64,000 bases of DNA from Rhizorhapis sp. SPR117 (GCF_021742065.1 NZ_JAKKIE010000013.1:1-64000), one strand, 5' to 3'; counted from the stretch's first letter, positions 1 through 9,236 are shown. Notes: generated from the letters alone by a model not told the origin. A program made the numbers and translations.

Positions 1-395
1 CAAATTCACCGCTAGCCGAAAGGTCGGCGGCAGGATAAACTCGTTCTGCAGCGCAGATGGCAGTCATGAGAGCGTTGTTTATTGTACTCCTAACGCTACG
101 TCCTCTTAATGGCCTACGGAAGCGCGATCGAGCAAGCAATCACCGGTATCCGCCAAGTTCACCCATGATCGCGACATGGCATTCGCGGGGGAGATTGGCC
201 TAGCCAAGAAACGCCCCCCGGATGCGAATTGCATAGCCAGCGGCGGCTATTATCTAATCGCGCAACCTGCACGACACCCAGATGAGAACCAGAAACAATG
301 CGCCGACTGGCGAGGTCGGTCATTGGATCTTGAAATTGCGGCGGGTGCTGTGCCGCAGGACATTCACCTTTCCAGCGGACGGGCCTGTCTCACCG
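1..395. other. left-edge intergenic sequence, no supported gene
   Basis: The stretch before the stop codon of the copper ATPase contains only short reading frames without a convincing ribosome binding site or recognisable product. A frame running rightwards from about 282 is antisense to the ATPase and is a by-product of GC-rich coding sequence. I see no clear terminator hairpin with a T-run and no repeat in this stretch. Confidence 0.5.
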
Positions 396-2765
396 TCAGA
401 TTTTCGCGCTCCTGAGCCGCAGCGCATTCGTGACGACGGAAATCGAGGAGGCGCTCATGGCGAAGGCGGCGAATATCGGACTGATGAGGATGCCGAAGAA
501 CGGGAAGAGCACGCCTGCCGCCACGGGCACGCCAGCAGCATTGTAGATCAGCGCGAAGAAGAGGTTCTGGCGAATGTTCCGCATGGTCGCGCGGGCGAGA
601 CGCCGTGCCCGCACGATGCCGTCGAGATTGCCTTTGACCAGCGTGATCCCCGCACTTTCGATGGCGACGTCTGCGCCCGTGCCCATGGCGATACCGACAT
701 CGGCCTGGGCCAGGGCGGGGGCGTCATTCACTCCGTCGCCGGCCATGGCGACCTTGCGACCTTCGCGCTGAAGTTCCTGAATGATGCGGGCTTTGTCTTC
801 GGGCAGCACATCGGCGCGAATCTCGTCGATACCAAGACGCGCGGCGACCGCCTTCGCGGTACGCTCATTGTCGCCAGTTGCCATGATGATACGGAAGCCC
901 AGCCGGTGCAGCGCCTTGAGAGCGGCAGGCGTGGTCTCCTTCACGGGGTCGGCCACGCTGACGAGCCCGGCAACAGCGCCGTCGAGCACAACGAACATCA
1001 CCGTTTCGCCCTCGTCGCGATGGCTATTGGCCTTTTCCGTCAGGTTGGCGGCTTCAAGTCCGAGATCGGAGACCAGTTTCAAATTGCCAAGAGCGACGGG
1101 CCTTCCATCCACGACACCTTTCACGCCTTTGCCAGTTACGGCCTCGAAGTCACTGGCTTCGCCAAGCGCCACGCCGCGTTCCTCCGCACCCGTAACGATC
1201 GCTTCGGCCAGGGGATGCTCGGAACCTTTTTCAAGCGTTGCCGCGAGCCGCAGCACTTCTGCTTCATCATGACCCGGCTCGGGCAGCACCGTCACCAGCC
1301 GGGGCTTGCCCTCGGTCAGGGTTCCGGTCTTGTCGACCATCAGCGTGTCGACCTTCTCGAAGCGCTCCAGCGCCTCTGCGTTCTTGATCAGCACGCCCGC
1401 CTGTGCGCCGCGTCCAGTGGCCGTCATGATCGACATGGGTGTCGCGAGCCCCAGGGCGCAGGGGCAGGCGATAATCAGGACGGCGACCGCGGCGATCAGC
1501 GCATAGGACAGCGCCGGGGGTGGTCCCCATACCGCCCAACCGATAAATGCCAGGATCGCAATCGCGATGACGACCGGCACGAACCAGCCTGAAACCCGGT
1601 CGGCATATTTCTGGATCGGTGCGCGCGAGCGCTGGGCGTTGGCGACCATCTCGACGATCTGGGACAGCATAGTGTCAGCGCCGACACGAGTCGCTTCGAT
1701 CACGAGGCTGCCGGTCCCGTTGATGGTGGCGCCGGTTACCGGGTCGCCCGCGACCTTTTCGACCGGCACGGGTTCGCCGCTGATCATGCTTTCATCGACC
1801 GACGAACGACCGTCCGTGACCACCCCGTCGACCGGAACCTTGTCGCCAGGTCGTACGCGCAAGCGATCGCCGACCTTGACGTGCTCGAGGGGGATTTCCT
1901 CCTCGCTGCCGTCCTCACGGATGACCCTGGCAGTTTTGGCGGCGAGATCGAGCAGCGCGCGGATGGCCTTGCCCGTGCCTTCGCGCGCGCGCAATTCCAT
2001 CACCTGGCCGAGCAGAACCAGCGTGACGATGACCGCCGCCGCCTCGAAATAAGCCCCGACATGGCCTTCCGCATCGCGGAAACCGTCGGGAAATATGTCA
2101 GGCGCCAGGACCGCCACGACGCTGAACGCCCAGGCGGCCATCACGCCCATGCCGATCAGCGAGAACATGTTGAGATTCATGGTGCGGAACGAGTTCCATC
2201 CGCGCACCAGAAAGGGCCAGCCGCACCACAGGACGACGGGTGTGCCGAGCACCAGCTCGATCCACAGCGTCGTGCGTTCGCCGAATATGTCCCTGACGCC
2301 GCCCAGACCGAGATAAGGACCCATGGTGAAGATCAGGAGCGGGAGCGTCAGCACCGTGCCGATCCAGAATCGCCGCGTGAAATCGACGAGTTCGGGGTTC
2401 GGTCCTTCCCCGGCCATCGCTGCGGATTCGAGTTCCAGTCCCATTCCGCAGATCGGGCAGGAGCCCGGCTTGGTCTGGCGGACCCGCGGATGCATCGGAC
2501 AGGTGTAGACGGCGCCGGAATAGCCCGCAGGAACAGAGTCGTAACGACCATCTGCGTCTTCGCTTTCATCCAGGGCAGAGTGCCCGTGATGGTGATGGCA
2601 CGCGTGTGCACCTTCGGCCCCGTCCGAGCCCTCAGGGACCAGATGCATCCCGCATTTCGGACAGTCGCCGGGCTCACTTTGCCGGACTTCGGGATGCATC
2701 GGGCAGGTGTAAATAATGCCGTCTTCGCTTGCCTTGTGTTCCTGATGATGGGTGTGGTCTTTCAT
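396..2765 (-). CDS. copA: Cu+-exporting P1B-type ATPase with two N-terminal metal-binding domains
   Basis: Inner-membrane pump that exports monovalent copper (possibly silver) at the cost of ATP. The N-terminus carries a His-rich leader and two copies of the short heavy-metal-binding module (YTCPMHPEV... and YTCPMHPRV..., each closed by a CPxCGM motif) instead of the usual MxCxxC ferredoxin-like domains. The transmembrane CPC motif (ACPCALG), the phosphorylation motif DKTGTLTEG, the SEHPLAEAI motif of P1B pumps and [10 protein letters not shown] are all intact. I chose the ATG at 2765 because AAGGTG lies about 6 bases upstream; a start at 2798 would overlap the preceding gene. Length 789 residues. 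It is the last gene of a four-gene minus-strand run. Copper specificity is inferred from the CPC motif and the copper neighbourhood. Gene symbol copA is also used for the unrelated oxidase at 10299. Confidence 0.93.
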   Translation of the reverse strand: MKDHTHHQEHKASEDGIIYTCPMHPEVRQSEPGDCPKCGMHLVPEGSDGAEGAHACHHHHGHSALDESEDADGRYDSVPAGYSGAVYTCPMHPRVRQTKPGSCPICGMGLELESAAMAGEGPNPELVDFTRRFWIGTVLTLPLLIFTMGPYLGLGGVRDIFGERTTLWIELVLGTPVVLWCGWPFLVRGWNSFRTMNLNMFSLIGMGVMAAWAFSVVAVLAPDIFPDGFRDAEGHVGAYFEAAAVIVTLVLLGQVMELRAREGTGKAIRALLDLAAKTARVIREDGSEEEIPLEHVKVGDRLRVRPGDKVPVDGVVTDGRSSVDESMISGEPVPVEKVAGDPVTGATINGTGSLVIEATRVGADTMLSQIVEMVANAQRSRAPIQKYADRVSGWFVPVVIAIAILAFIGWAVWGPPPALSYALIAAVAVLIIACPCALGLATPMSIMTATGRGAQAGVLIKNAEALERFEKVDTLMVDKTGTLTEGKPRLVTVLPEPGHDEAEVLRLAATLEKGSEHPLAEAIVTGAEERGVALGEASDFEAVTGKGVKGVVDGRPVALGNLKLVSDLGLEAANLTEKANSHRDEGETVMFVVLDGAVAGLVSVADPVKETTPAALKALHRLGFRIIMATGDNERTAKAVAARLGIDEIRADVLPEDKARIIQELQREGRKVAMAGDGVNDAPALAQADVGIAMGTGADVAIESAGITLVKGNLDGIVRARRLARATMRNIRQNLFFALIYNAAGVPVAAGVLFPFFGILISPIFAAFAMSASSISVVTNALRLRSAKI

Positions 2766-2778
2766 GGCTTTCACCTTG

Positions 2779-3702
2779 TCATTCGGGGGCGATGGCAACT
2801 ACGCTGTCTGAGAGATCGTTAAATCTCAATTGCTCGAGAGCCTTTGCCAGCCCTCCGGCAAGTGAAACAGCGTTCGTTGGATGAGGGATCGAATCGGTCG
2901 TGACGATGCGCGCGGCGCCCGCCGCAAGGATGTCGGCGTGGGCGTTGCCGGCAAACACCGCATGGATCACCAGACAGACCGGCGGCCGGGTTCCTGCGTC
3001 CAGCAGCCGTTCAATTGCCTGGATCAAGGTTCGTCCCGAAGAAGCGATATCATCGAGAATCACCGGTGTTCCGGTCAGGAGCGCATCGCTGCGCGGCACG
3101 CTGACGTCGACATCGCGATCGCCGCTGCGACTCTTCTCCAGAACCTCATAAGGCCGGTCCGCCAGACGGGCAACTTCCGCGACCCATTGGCGGCTCTCAC
3201 CGTCTGGCCCCAACAGCACCGCATCGGGCACGTTGGCGGCGATCCATTCGGCCAGCAAGGGTGCGGTGACGAGACGCCGCGCGGGTATCTTGAAAATATC
3301 CTCCAGAGACGGGATGCGGTGCAGATGCGGGTCCACCGTCACCAGCCAGTCGAAGCTTTCTTCAACAAAGCGGGCGAACAGCGGCGCACTGACAGCCTGT
3401 CCCTGCGCGAAGCGACGGTCCTGCCGCATATAGGCGAGATAAGGTGCAATCAGCCCCACACGGCGAGCGCCGAGTTCCCTGGCCGTTTCCGCAGCAAATC
3501 GCAGCGGCAGGGCGATCGGATCCGGGTCGCGCAAGGTGGCGATTATGGCGACATCCTGTCCGGCGAGGTTATCCGGCAGCGTGACAAGGCTCTCGCCATC
3601 GGGAAAGCGGTGAATATCCACCTCGCCAACTACGGCTCCTGCGAGCGAAGCCAGGCGCTCGCCCAGCGGGAGCATCCCCGGGAATGCCAGAATATGGGTC
3701 AT
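2779..3702 (-). CDS. prs: ribose-phosphate pyrophosphokinase-like protein (PRPP synthetase)
   Basis: Predicted to make phosphoribosyl pyrophosphate from ribose 5-phosphate and ATP, releasing AMP. The YMRQDRRF motif (nucleotide loop), the TVDPHLHR stretch and the PRPP-binding loop [13 protein letters not shown] are visible. The 307-residue length fits the family. The ATG at 3702 overlaps the TGA of the upstream gene by four bases (ATGA), which fixes the start and suggests translational coupling. Sequence is divergent from housekeeping Prs, so it is probably an accessory paralogue. Its position next to an AMP phosphorylase-like gene is notable because Prs releases AMP and the neighbour would consume it. 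Confidence 0.85.
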   Translation of the reverse strand: MTHILAFPGMLPLGERLASLAGAVVGEVDIHRFPDGESLVTLPDNLAGQDVAIIATLRDPDPIALPLRFAAETARELGARRVGLIAPYLAYMRQDRRFAQGQAVSAPLFARFVEESFDWLVTVDPHLHRIPSLEDIFKIPARRLVTAPLLAEWIAANVPDAVLLGPDGESRQWVAEVARLADRPYEVLEKSRSGDRDVDVSVPRSDALLTGTPVILDDIASSGRTLIQAIERLLDAGTRPPVCLVIHAVFAGNAHADILAAGAARIVTTDSIPHPTNAVSLAGGLAKALEQLRFNDLSDSVVAIAPE

Positions 3703-5210
3703 GGAGTGTCCCCGATCAGGAAAGGCGATGAACCCGATCGGGCATAGTCTCGCGCCCATGCGAGCTCGCCGGGCGTTTCGGCGTGAATCTCATAGAGCGG
3801 CTGCCCCCGCTCAACCCTGTCACCCGGCCTCACAAGCAGGTCTACACCCGCGTTCTTGCGGCCGGGAGCACCGGCCAGTTTCGCGATCTTGGCGACGCGG
3901 CGATTGTCGATCGAGACTAACGCTCCGGACCGAGTGGCGATTTCGACGCTACGCTGCGGTGCTTTGTCCGGTTCACGGAATCCACCCTGCGCCTCGCAGA
4001 TTGCCAAAAATTTCGCTTCGGCGGCGCCGCTGAGCAAGAGCTCTTCCGCCCTTTTCCGCCCATGTCCATCATTTGCCGCCGCAAGGTCAAGTAAGGCGCC
4101 GGCCAGATCCAGCGCCCGGTCCCGCAGGTCAAGCGGAGCATCCGGTTCACGGCGAAGGACCGCCAACAGGTCTCGGGCCTCAAGGGCTGGGCCGATGCCG
4201 CGGCCCACAGGAGCCGATCCGTCGCTAAGATGGATGAGCACTGTCATGCCGATGGCGTGGCTTACGGTCAGGAGTCGGTCGGAAAGTGCTCTTGCAGCCT
4301 CTTGTGATCGCACCTTGGCCGTGGGGCCGACCGGCATGTCGATCAGCACATGGGTCGAACCGGCGGAGGCCTTCTTCGAAAGCACGCTAGCGACGAGCTG
4401 ACCATCGCTGTCGAAATCGAGCGGCCGCTCGATGCGGATCAGCAGATCGTCAGCTGGACTGAGATCAAGTCCGCCACCCCACACGACGCAGCCCCCCTCG
4501 GCTTCCACAACCCGGCGCATGGCGGCGATATCGAGCGCGACCGGCGCCAGCACTTCCATCGTGTCGGCCGTGCCGGCGGGAGATGTGATGGCCCGGCTTG
4601 ACGTCTTGGGAATCCGGTAACCCGCTGCAGCGACAATCGCCACGACAATCGGCGTCGTACGGTTGCCCGGCAGGCCGCCGACGCAATGCTTGTCGAGAAC
4701 CAGACCCGGGCCCCAGTCGAGCGTCTTTCCGGCACCCTGCATTGCCCGGGTCAGCGCGATGGTTTCGTCGACGTCGAGGCGGTCGCCGGCACAAGCTGTG
4801 ATAAAAGCGGCGAGGTCGAGATCGGAGAGGCGATGAGCCACGGTGTCGCCAATGATGGCCCGGTAGGCCGCGATATCAAGGCGCTCCCCATAGACCTTGG
4901 CACGGATCGCCGAAGCGGAAGCGGGTGGCTCCGGATGCGAGAAAATCGCATGCTCACCGGCCTTCGCACCAAGCGCTGACCACGCGGCCTCGCTTAGCGC
5001 CGCCGTATCGGATGGTAGCCAATCCGCCTCAGTGACCACGTTGAGCGCTGCGACAATCGACCGCTTGCCAAGGGCGATCTCTACCTGGGTGAGCGCCGAG
5101 AACCCTTCGGCTCGGCATAGATGGCAATCCTCGCGCATATAGACGACCGGTTGACGATAGGTGTCGATACCGGCCCGGATCAGAGGAATAGTGTGCACAT
5201 CCATGGTCAT
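3699..5210 (-). CDS. AMP phosphorylase-like / thymidine phosphorylase family protein
   Basis: Member of the nucleoside phosphorylase family II. The 503-residue length and the extra N-terminal domain of about 80 residues match archaeal-type AMP phosphorylases, which convert AMP and phosphate into adenine and ribose 1,5-bisphosphate, better than the shorter bacterial DeoA. Visible motifs are KHCVGGLPGNRTTP (phosphate loop) and SPAGTADTMEVLAPV. The ATG at 5210 overlaps the stop of the beta-CASP gene (ATGA), and the 3' end overlaps prs in the same way, so the three genes are clearly one operon. Substrate (AMP versus deoxynucleosides) cannot be settled from sequence alone. No RuBisCO or ribose-1,5-bisphosphate isomerase is present in this window. 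Confidence 0.85.
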   Translation of the reverse strand: MTMDVHTIPLIRAGIDTYRQPVVYMREDCHLCRAEGFSALTQVEIALGKRSIVAALNVVTEADWLPSDTAALSEAAWSALGAKAGEHAIFSHPEPPASASAIRAKVYGERLDIAAYRAIIGDTVAHRLSDLDLAAFITACAGDRLDVDETIALTRAMQGAGKTLDWGPGLVLDKHCVGGLPGNRTTPIVVAIVAAAGYRIPKTSSRAITSPAGTADTMEVLAPVALDIAAMRRVVEAEGGCVVWGGGLDLSPADDLLIRIERPLDFDSDGQLVASVLSKKASAGSTHVLIDMPVGPTAKVRSQEAARALSDRLLTVSHAIGMTVLIHLSDGSAPVGRGIGPALEARDLLAVLRREPDAPLDLRDRALDLAGALLDLAAANDGHGRKRAEELLLSGAAEAKFLAICEAQGGFREPDKAPQRSVEIATRSGALVSIDNRRVAKIAKLAGAPGRKNAGVDLLVRPGDRVERGQPLYEIHAETPGELAWARDYARSGSSPFLIGDTP

Positions 5211-6589
5211 CCCGGCTTCTGGATGCTGACCCGCTCGAGATGTTCTGGCACACGCACATTCCATCCGAGTTCATGGTCGACGCGGAAACGAAGGGCATCG
5301 GCACTTTCCGGCTCGCCATGCGTGACATAGGTCATCTCCGGCGCTTGCGCCTGGCCCATCCAGGACAGCAATTCGTTGGCGTCAGCATGACCTGATATGC
5401 CCTCGAGCTGGATGACCTCGGCCCGGATTTCGACGTCGCGGCCAAAGAGCCGCAAATTCTGCTCGCCTCTCGCGAGCACGGCTCCCCTCGTACCGCCTGC
5501 CTGGAAGCCGCTTAGGACGATTGCGTTTCTTGGGTCTGGCCCGAAACTGACGACGTGGTGCAGAACGCGGCCGCCGGCAAGCATGCCGCTGGCGGAAATG
5601 ATGATCATCGGACCGTTGCGGCGATTAAGTTCTTTCGATTCCTCGACCGTGCGCACCCGCTCGGCCAGATCGAACATGGCTTTGCAGTCTTCCCGGCTAA
5701 CGTGGTGCTCGTCGTGGTGGCGATGATATATATCGGTCGCATTCACGCCCATCGGGCTGTTCAAATAGACGGGTACGTAAGGGATCGCGCCACGCTCACG
5801 GAGCCGGGCGATCTGCAGCATGACCCCTTGGATACGCCCCACCGCGAAGGCGGGGATCACGATCACGCCGCCGCGCCGGGCGACCCGGTTGATGATCTCC
5901 GCCAGTTCGGCTTCGGGATCGTTCTGCGGGTGAGCACGGTTCCCGTAAGTGGATTCACAGACGAGAATGTCGGCGCCCGTGAATGGCCGCGGACCGTGCA
6001 TCAATGGATCGGTATCGCGGCCGACATCGCCGCTGAAATGTATTGTTCGCCCATTGAGGGACAATTGTATCTGCGCTGCGCCCAGCAGGTGCCCCACAGG
6101 AATGAATCGGGCTGAAATTCCTTCTCCGAGGTCAATATCCTGGTCGAAAGAAATATCCTTGAAATGCCCCAGCGCCGCTTTGGCGTCCTCCAACGTGTAG
6201 AGCGGCTTGGGGTTTGCATGCCTGGAATAGCCCTTGCGCTGTGCGTAGCGCGCTTCCTCCTCCTGCAGATGCCCGCTGTCAGGAAGCAGCAGGCCGCACA
6301 GTTCAGCCGTAGCAGGCGTGCAATGGACATGGCCTTGAAAGCCATTTCTTACCAGTGCGGGAAGATAGCCGGAATGATCGAGATGGGCGTGCGTGAGAAG
6401 GACACTATCTATCGAATTCGGTGGAACCGGGAACGGATTCCAGTTGCGCAGCCGCAGCTGCTTGTATCCCTGAAACAGCCCGCAATCCACGAGGATACGT
6501 CGACCGTTGGCCTCGACCAGATAGCGTGAGCCGGTGACCGTTCCTGTCGCACCGAGGAAACTGAGCGAGGGTTCTTGAGCGGCATTCAT
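5207..6589 (-). CDS. MBL-fold beta-CASP ribonuclease-like protein
   Basis: Metallo-beta-lactamase fold protein of the CPSF/RNA-specificity group, expected to act on RNA in the cytoplasm. The zinc-binding motif HAHLDHSGYLP lies near residue 70; downstream are a GDVGRD motif, ESTYGNR, the beta-CASP region with ASGMLAGGRVLHH and the C-terminal SGHADANELLSW segment. Two in-frame ATGs exist at 6595 and 6589; AGGGG is spaced 6 bases from the second, which I prefer (460 residues). First gene of the operon, reading away from the CsoR-type operator. A function specific to metals is not evident; the same gene neighbours in other bacteria are part of stress or low-oxygen clusters (recollection, not checked here). 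Confidence 0.88.
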   Translation of the reverse strand: MNAAQEPSLSFLGATGTVTGSRYLVEANGRRILVDCGLFQGYKQLRLRNWNPFPVPPNSIDSVLLTHAHLDHSGYLPALVRNGFQGHVHCTPATAELCGLLLPDSGHLQEEEARYAQRKGYSRHANPKPLYTLEDAKAALGHFKDISFDQDIDLGEGISARFIPVGHLLGAAQIQLSLNGRTIHFSGDVGRDTDPLMHGPRPFTGADILVCESTYGNRAHPQNDPEAELAEIINRVARRGGVIVIPAFAVGRIQGVMLQIARLRERGAIPYVPVYLNSPMGVNATDIYHRHHDEHHVSREDCKAMFDLAERVRTVEESKELNRRNGPMIIISASGMLAGGRVLHHVVSFGPDPRNAIVLSGFQAGGTRGAVLARGEQNLRLFGRDVEIRAEVIQLEGISGHADANELLSWMGQAQAPEMTYVTHGEPESADALRFRVDHELGWNVRVPEHLERVSIQKPG

Positions 6590-6603
6590 ATTCATCCCCT
6601 AGG

Positions 6604-6894
6604 TCAATAATCATTCAGAGCGCACGGCTTGGCCCGAACTCCGGGGCAAGGCTTGGTTGCGACCGAAGAAGTCATACAGCGGTCCAGCGGGCGGCTCCCG
6701 ACGGCACCAGCAACGAAGCCTGGCGAGGTCGTCCGTTCAAAGCTTGCCAGCAAGGAACCTCGGGCCGCGCGGATGTGAAATCTCGCGGGCGCAAAACGAC
6801 CAAAGCCCATACAGATCAATGAGGTGATGAGCAGGAGCATTCTGAGCGCCCAGCCTCAGGACCGAAGGCCACTGCCGGCAATTGCCTTGGTCAT
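6604..6894 (-). other. possible small leader ORF or broken membrane peptide, in-frame stop
   Basis: A good ribosome site (AGAGGAG) precedes the ATG at 6894, but the frame stops after 12 codons (TGA at 6858-6856). The same frame then stays open from an ATG at 6840 to 6604, beginning with a hydrophobic stretch (MLLLITSLICMGFG). Either this is a short leader peptide in the 5' untranslated region of the RNase operon, or a small membrane protein with a nonsense mutation. I do not recognise the product. Confidence 0.25.
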
Positions 6895-6913
6895 GCCACT
6901 CTCCTCTTGTCTA

Positions 6914-6935
6914 TATACATACGGGGGGTATAGTA
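6914..6935. promoter_or_regulatory. putative CsoR/RcnR-family operator
   Basis: An uninterrupted run of six G flanked by AT-rich dyads (TACGGGGGGTATAG, preceded by TATATACA) sits between the divergent csoR-like gene and the RNase-to-copper-ATPase operon. This G-tract/AT-flank layout is typical of operators bound by CsoR/RcnR tetramers. It would let the regulator repress itself and the leftward operon until metal is bound. Function is inferred from motif and position. Confidence 0.6.
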
Positions 6936-7015
6936 TTTATTAGCACCGTTTTCAAGAAGCAACTGTTGCTGGAATTTTTTACCTTCTCGCTAAAAGAGCT
7001 GGCACGAGAGCACCG

Positions 7016-7288
7016 ATGACCAACAAGTTCACTCGCGAAATTGCCCGGATGCGCCGGATCGAGGGCCAAGCACGCGGCATAATCCGGATGATGGAGGATG
7101 ATCGGTACTGCATCGACATTCTCCAGCAGCTCGCCGCGATGGAGGCGGCGCTGCGTGCGGCCCGGATGAAGGTCCTCAACATCCATGCAAGAAATTGCGT
7201 CGAAGCGGCCATCGCCACTGGAAACAGGGCGGAACAGGCCGAAAAGATGTCGGAGCTGATCGCCCTATTCGAGAAGATGGGCCGCTGA
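7016..7288 (+). CDS. csoR: CsoR/RcnR-family metal-sensing repressor
   Basis: All-alpha metal-responsive repressor of the DUF156 family, 90 residues, the typical length. The signature RRIEGQARGIIRMMEDDRYCIDILQQ is present around residues 13-38: it holds the Cys of the metal site (DRYC), while the second-helix ligands appear as His-x3-Cys (IHARNCVEA), the CsoR-type W-x-y pattern (Cys, His, Cys) for Cu(I). It likely releases the operator at 6914-6935 when copper is bound and so derepresses the divergent operon ending in the copper ATPase. A formaldehyde or nickel sensor of the same superfamily is less likely given the ligands and context. Confidence 0.85.
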   Translation: MTNKFTREIARMRRIEGQARGIIRMMEDDRYCIDILQQLAAMEAALRAARMKVLNIHARNCVEAAIATGNRAEQAEKMSELIALFEKMGR

Positions 7289-7329
7289 CCACAATAGCCT
7301 GAAATTGAGGGGCTGCTGGCATGTCGCAC

Positions 7330-7605
7330 TCAGTTCGGTTGGTCACCTTGATGCTGCTGCCGCTCGCCGTTCTGGTTCATCCTTGAATGATCCATTCGGG
7401 AGTGGTCCGTGTGTCCGGCACCCTGCTGCTGCTTATCCATCATTCGGCAAATCGTCTTGCCGTCCATGTCTTTTTCGCAGCACTTCATCTTGCCGTCTTT
7501 CATCGGTTCGCATTGGGCGCCGTCATGCCCTTCATGCGCCAGAGCCGCAGCCGGTGCGGCGGCCATGAACGCGGCGATTGCCATGCCGACAAGGATATTT
7601 CTCAT
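7330..7605 (-). CDS. small periplasmic Met/His/Cys-rich protein
   Basis: 91 residues with a clear Sec signal peptide (AAFMAAAPAAALAHEG, cleavage after ALA). The mature part is rich in potential copper ligands: HEGHDG, MKCCEKDMDGK and repeated DHSRM units. It is probably a periplasmic metal buffer. Last gene of a minus-strand operon behind a DUF2231 protein and a DUF411 protein (27-base gap), driven by the ECF-type promoter at 8856-8881. No named family is recognised. Confidence 0.75.
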   Translation of the reverse strand: MRNILVGMAIAAFMAAAPAAALAHEGHDGAQCEPMKDGKMKCCEKDMDGKTICRMMDKQQQGAGHTDHSRMDHSRMNQNGERQQHQGDQPN

Positions 7606-7632
7606 GCCATCTCCTTTGCGGGTTGCCGTGTT

Positions 7633-8097
7633 TCAGGAATAGCTGGCGAAAATCCACTGTCCTGCGGAGCCAAAGGCTATCACCTGATAGGGCTGAGTTT
7701 GCCCGCCCATATCCATTCCGGGCGAACCGAGCGGCATGCCGGCCACGGCGAGACCCTTGACGCCCACGGGCCGCGCCTTCAGCAGGCGGGCGATATCGGC
7801 AGCTGGAACATGGCCTTCGATGACATAGCCATCGACGACCATCGTGTGGCAGGACCGCAGTTCGTTTGGTACACCTTTGCCGTCCTTGATCGTGGTCATG
7901 TCCTGCCGGTCCTCGATCGACACTTGGGCCTTCATGCCGGAACGGACATGCTCGGCCCATGCTTCGCAACAGCCGCACTGGGGGTCGCGGAACATCGTAA
8001 AGCTCGTGGCCTGTGCCGCGTTCGAGCAGGCGGCCAGCGCCAGCAATATCCCGCGCGTAAGAGCCGGTCTGAACTGATTCCTGAATATCGCTTGCAT
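7633..8097 (-). CDS. DUF411 family periplasmic metal-binding protein
   Basis: 154-residue exported protein of the DUF411 family found in copper and silver resistance clusters. After a hydrophobic export signal (ALAACSNAAQA) the family core is clear: the FRDPQCGCCEAWAEH motif with paired cysteines, LRSCHTMVVDGYVIEGHVP, and AVAGMPLGSPGM at the end. I start it at the ATG at 8097; an open frame continues upstream but overlaps the DUF2231 gene. A paralogue is at 58361, behind the same promoter type. The molecular role is not established; periplasmic copper binding is inferred. Confidence 0.88.
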   Translation of the reverse strand: MQAIFRNQFRPALTRGILLALAACSNAAQATSFTMFRDPQCGCCEAWAEHVRSGMKAQVSIEDRQDMTTIKDGKGVPNELRSCHTMVVDGYVIEGHVPAADIARLLKARPVGVKGLAVAGMPLGSPGMDMGGQTQPYQVIAFGSAGQWIFASYS

Positions 8098-8120
8098 GAT
8101 GGTCTCCAGTCTTTTTGAAA

Positions 8121-8834
8121 TCAGAAAATTCCCAGATGATTGGGCCCGAAAGCCATCTCGCCGCCCCAATACCCCTGCACAATGAGGGCAATTACTAAGG
8201 CTGCAAGGGCAAGTCTCGGCCCGGTGCGGGTTTCCTGGACACGAGTGGCGAGCCACCAGGCCAATAAACTGACCACGGCGATCACGGTGCCATTCCAGCG
8301 ATGCAGGACCAACGTTTCCGAGCGGTCGTCAAATCTCCATCCGCCGGCGAACCAGCCCAGAAACGCGGCGATCACGGCGCCGATGGCTCCGGTGCCGACA
8401 AGAAAGCGAATGGTCGTCCCAAGCCCAAGTGCCGGCCTGAAAAGCAGCAAGAACTCGGCCAAGGCCGCCATAAGTAGCAGCGCCACCGGAAAATGGACGG
8501 CCACCGGATGGATGCGCCCGAGAAAATCTCCGAAGGAGGTCACCCGGTTCCGCTCTCGAGCTACTGCAAGAGCTTCTTCCTCGGACAAGGCTGGACTTGC
8601 AGCTAATGTCTCAGCACCAGGCACTGGCATCCAATGGCCCTCATGGCCCCATTCCGACCTCGATGCCTCTTCCATGCAGGCCTCCATGCAGGCTTGTCCG
8701 CCACCTTCCAGCGAAGATGGCATGCCGGCCATTTCGGCATCGGACACATTATCCCGATGTCCCTCATGCGCCGAAGCGGTTGGAAGCGGCGCCAGCGCAA
8801 GGAGGGCGGCAACCATTGTAAATATCGCCTTCAT
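8121..8834 (-). CDS. DUF2231 membrane protein with Met/His-rich periplasmic N-terminus
   Basis: 237 residues. A Sec signal (LALAPLPTASAHEGH) is followed by a ligand-rich extracytoplasmic segment (HEGH, MAGM, ACMEACMEE, HEGHW) and then four hydrophobic helices starting with the DUF2231 hallmark IHPVAVHFPVALLL. Families with this fold are often linked to haem or metal handling, but no reaction can be assigned. First gene of the operon DUF2231-DUF411-Met-rich peptide. Promoter at 8856-8881 reads into it and is arranged back to back with the promoter of the divergent CnrYXH-like cassette. Confidence 0.8.
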   Translation of the reverse strand: MKAIFTMVAALLALAPLPTASAHEGHRDNVSDAEMAGMPSSLEGGGQACMEACMEEASRSEWGHEGHWMPVPGAETLAASPALSEEEALAVARERNRVTSFGDFLGRIHPVAVHFPVALLLMAALAEFLLLFRPALGLGTTIRFLVGTGAIGAVIAAFLGWFAGGWRFDDRSETLVLHRWNGTVIAVVSLLAWWLATRVQETRTGPRLALAALVIALIVQGYWGGEMAFGPNHLGIF

Positions 8835-8855
8835 CGGCAGTCTCCTTGCTGGTTA

Positions 8856-8881
8856 TTACGTCCGCCAAGGGCCAAGCCCTC
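8856..8881 (-). promoter_or_regulatory. ECF-type promoter for DUF2231 operon
   Basis: Read on the minus strand: GAGGGCTTGG, 11 bases, CGTAA. The spacing is identical to six other copies in the window. The -10-like element lies about 21 bases before the DUF2231 start. It is paired head to head with the copy at 8892-8917. Confidence 0.7.
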
Positions 8882-8891
8882 AAAAAATTTC

Positions 8892-8917
8892 GAGGGCTTG
8901 AAGACTGTGCTGCGTAT
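8892..8917 (+). promoter_or_regulatory. ECF-type promoter for first CnrYXH-like cassette
   Basis: GAGGGCTTGA, 11 bases, CGTAT. It lies 34 bases before the ATG at 8952. Nearly identical to the copy in front of the second cassette (56216-56241), which suggests autoregulation by the encoded sigma factor. Confidence 0.75.
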
Positions 8918-8951
8918 TGGAAGCGAACACTTTGATTGGGGAGACCGAGCA

Positions 8952-9236
8952 ATGGATGACGAAAAACTGGATAGTTTGCTGGGAAGACTTTCGGCCGATG
9001 CGCCGGCCATGAGTGCGGGGCCAGAGTTTCACGACGAACTCTGGCAACGTATCGGGCAAATGATCGAAGCCCGTGAGCACCGCCGCAGGACCATATTGGG
9101 CCTTGCAATTTTCGTCGTCAGCCTTGGTGCGGGCATGGGAACGACGCAATATCCGGCCCACCTGGAAAACGCCGGCTACACGCTGGCGGACGGGACGGAT
9201 CTTTCGCCCTCCGCACTCCTTCATGTCGCGCCATGA
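8952..9236 (+). CDS. CnrY-like anti-sigma factor
   Basis: 94 residues with a cytoplasmic N-terminal helix region, a single transmembrane segment (TILGLAIFVVSLGAGMG, about residues 47-63) and a short periplasmic tail. Size, topology and position (first of three overlapping genes before a CnrX-like sensor and an ECF sigma factor) match CnrY, the membrane anti-sigma of the cobalt/nickel CnrYXH system. Sequence similarity to CnrY is low, as usual for these proteins; the call rests mainly on context. A paralogue lies at 56269. Confidence 0.7.
   Translation: MDDEKLDSLLGRLSADAPAMSAGPEFHDELWQRIGQMIEAREHRRRTILGLAIFVVSLGAGMGTTQYPAHLENAGYTLADGTDLSPSALLHVAP

Noticed and set aside
282..1592. Long rightward reading frame opposite the copper ATPase
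   Set aside because: Antisense to a gene with complete P-type ATPase motifs; low-complexity composition and no ribosome site. A by-product of high GC content.
6840..6894. TGA at 6858 as a selenocysteine codon
   Set aside because: No selenoprotein family resemblance and no evidence for a recoding element; a leader peptide or a nonsense mutation is simpler.
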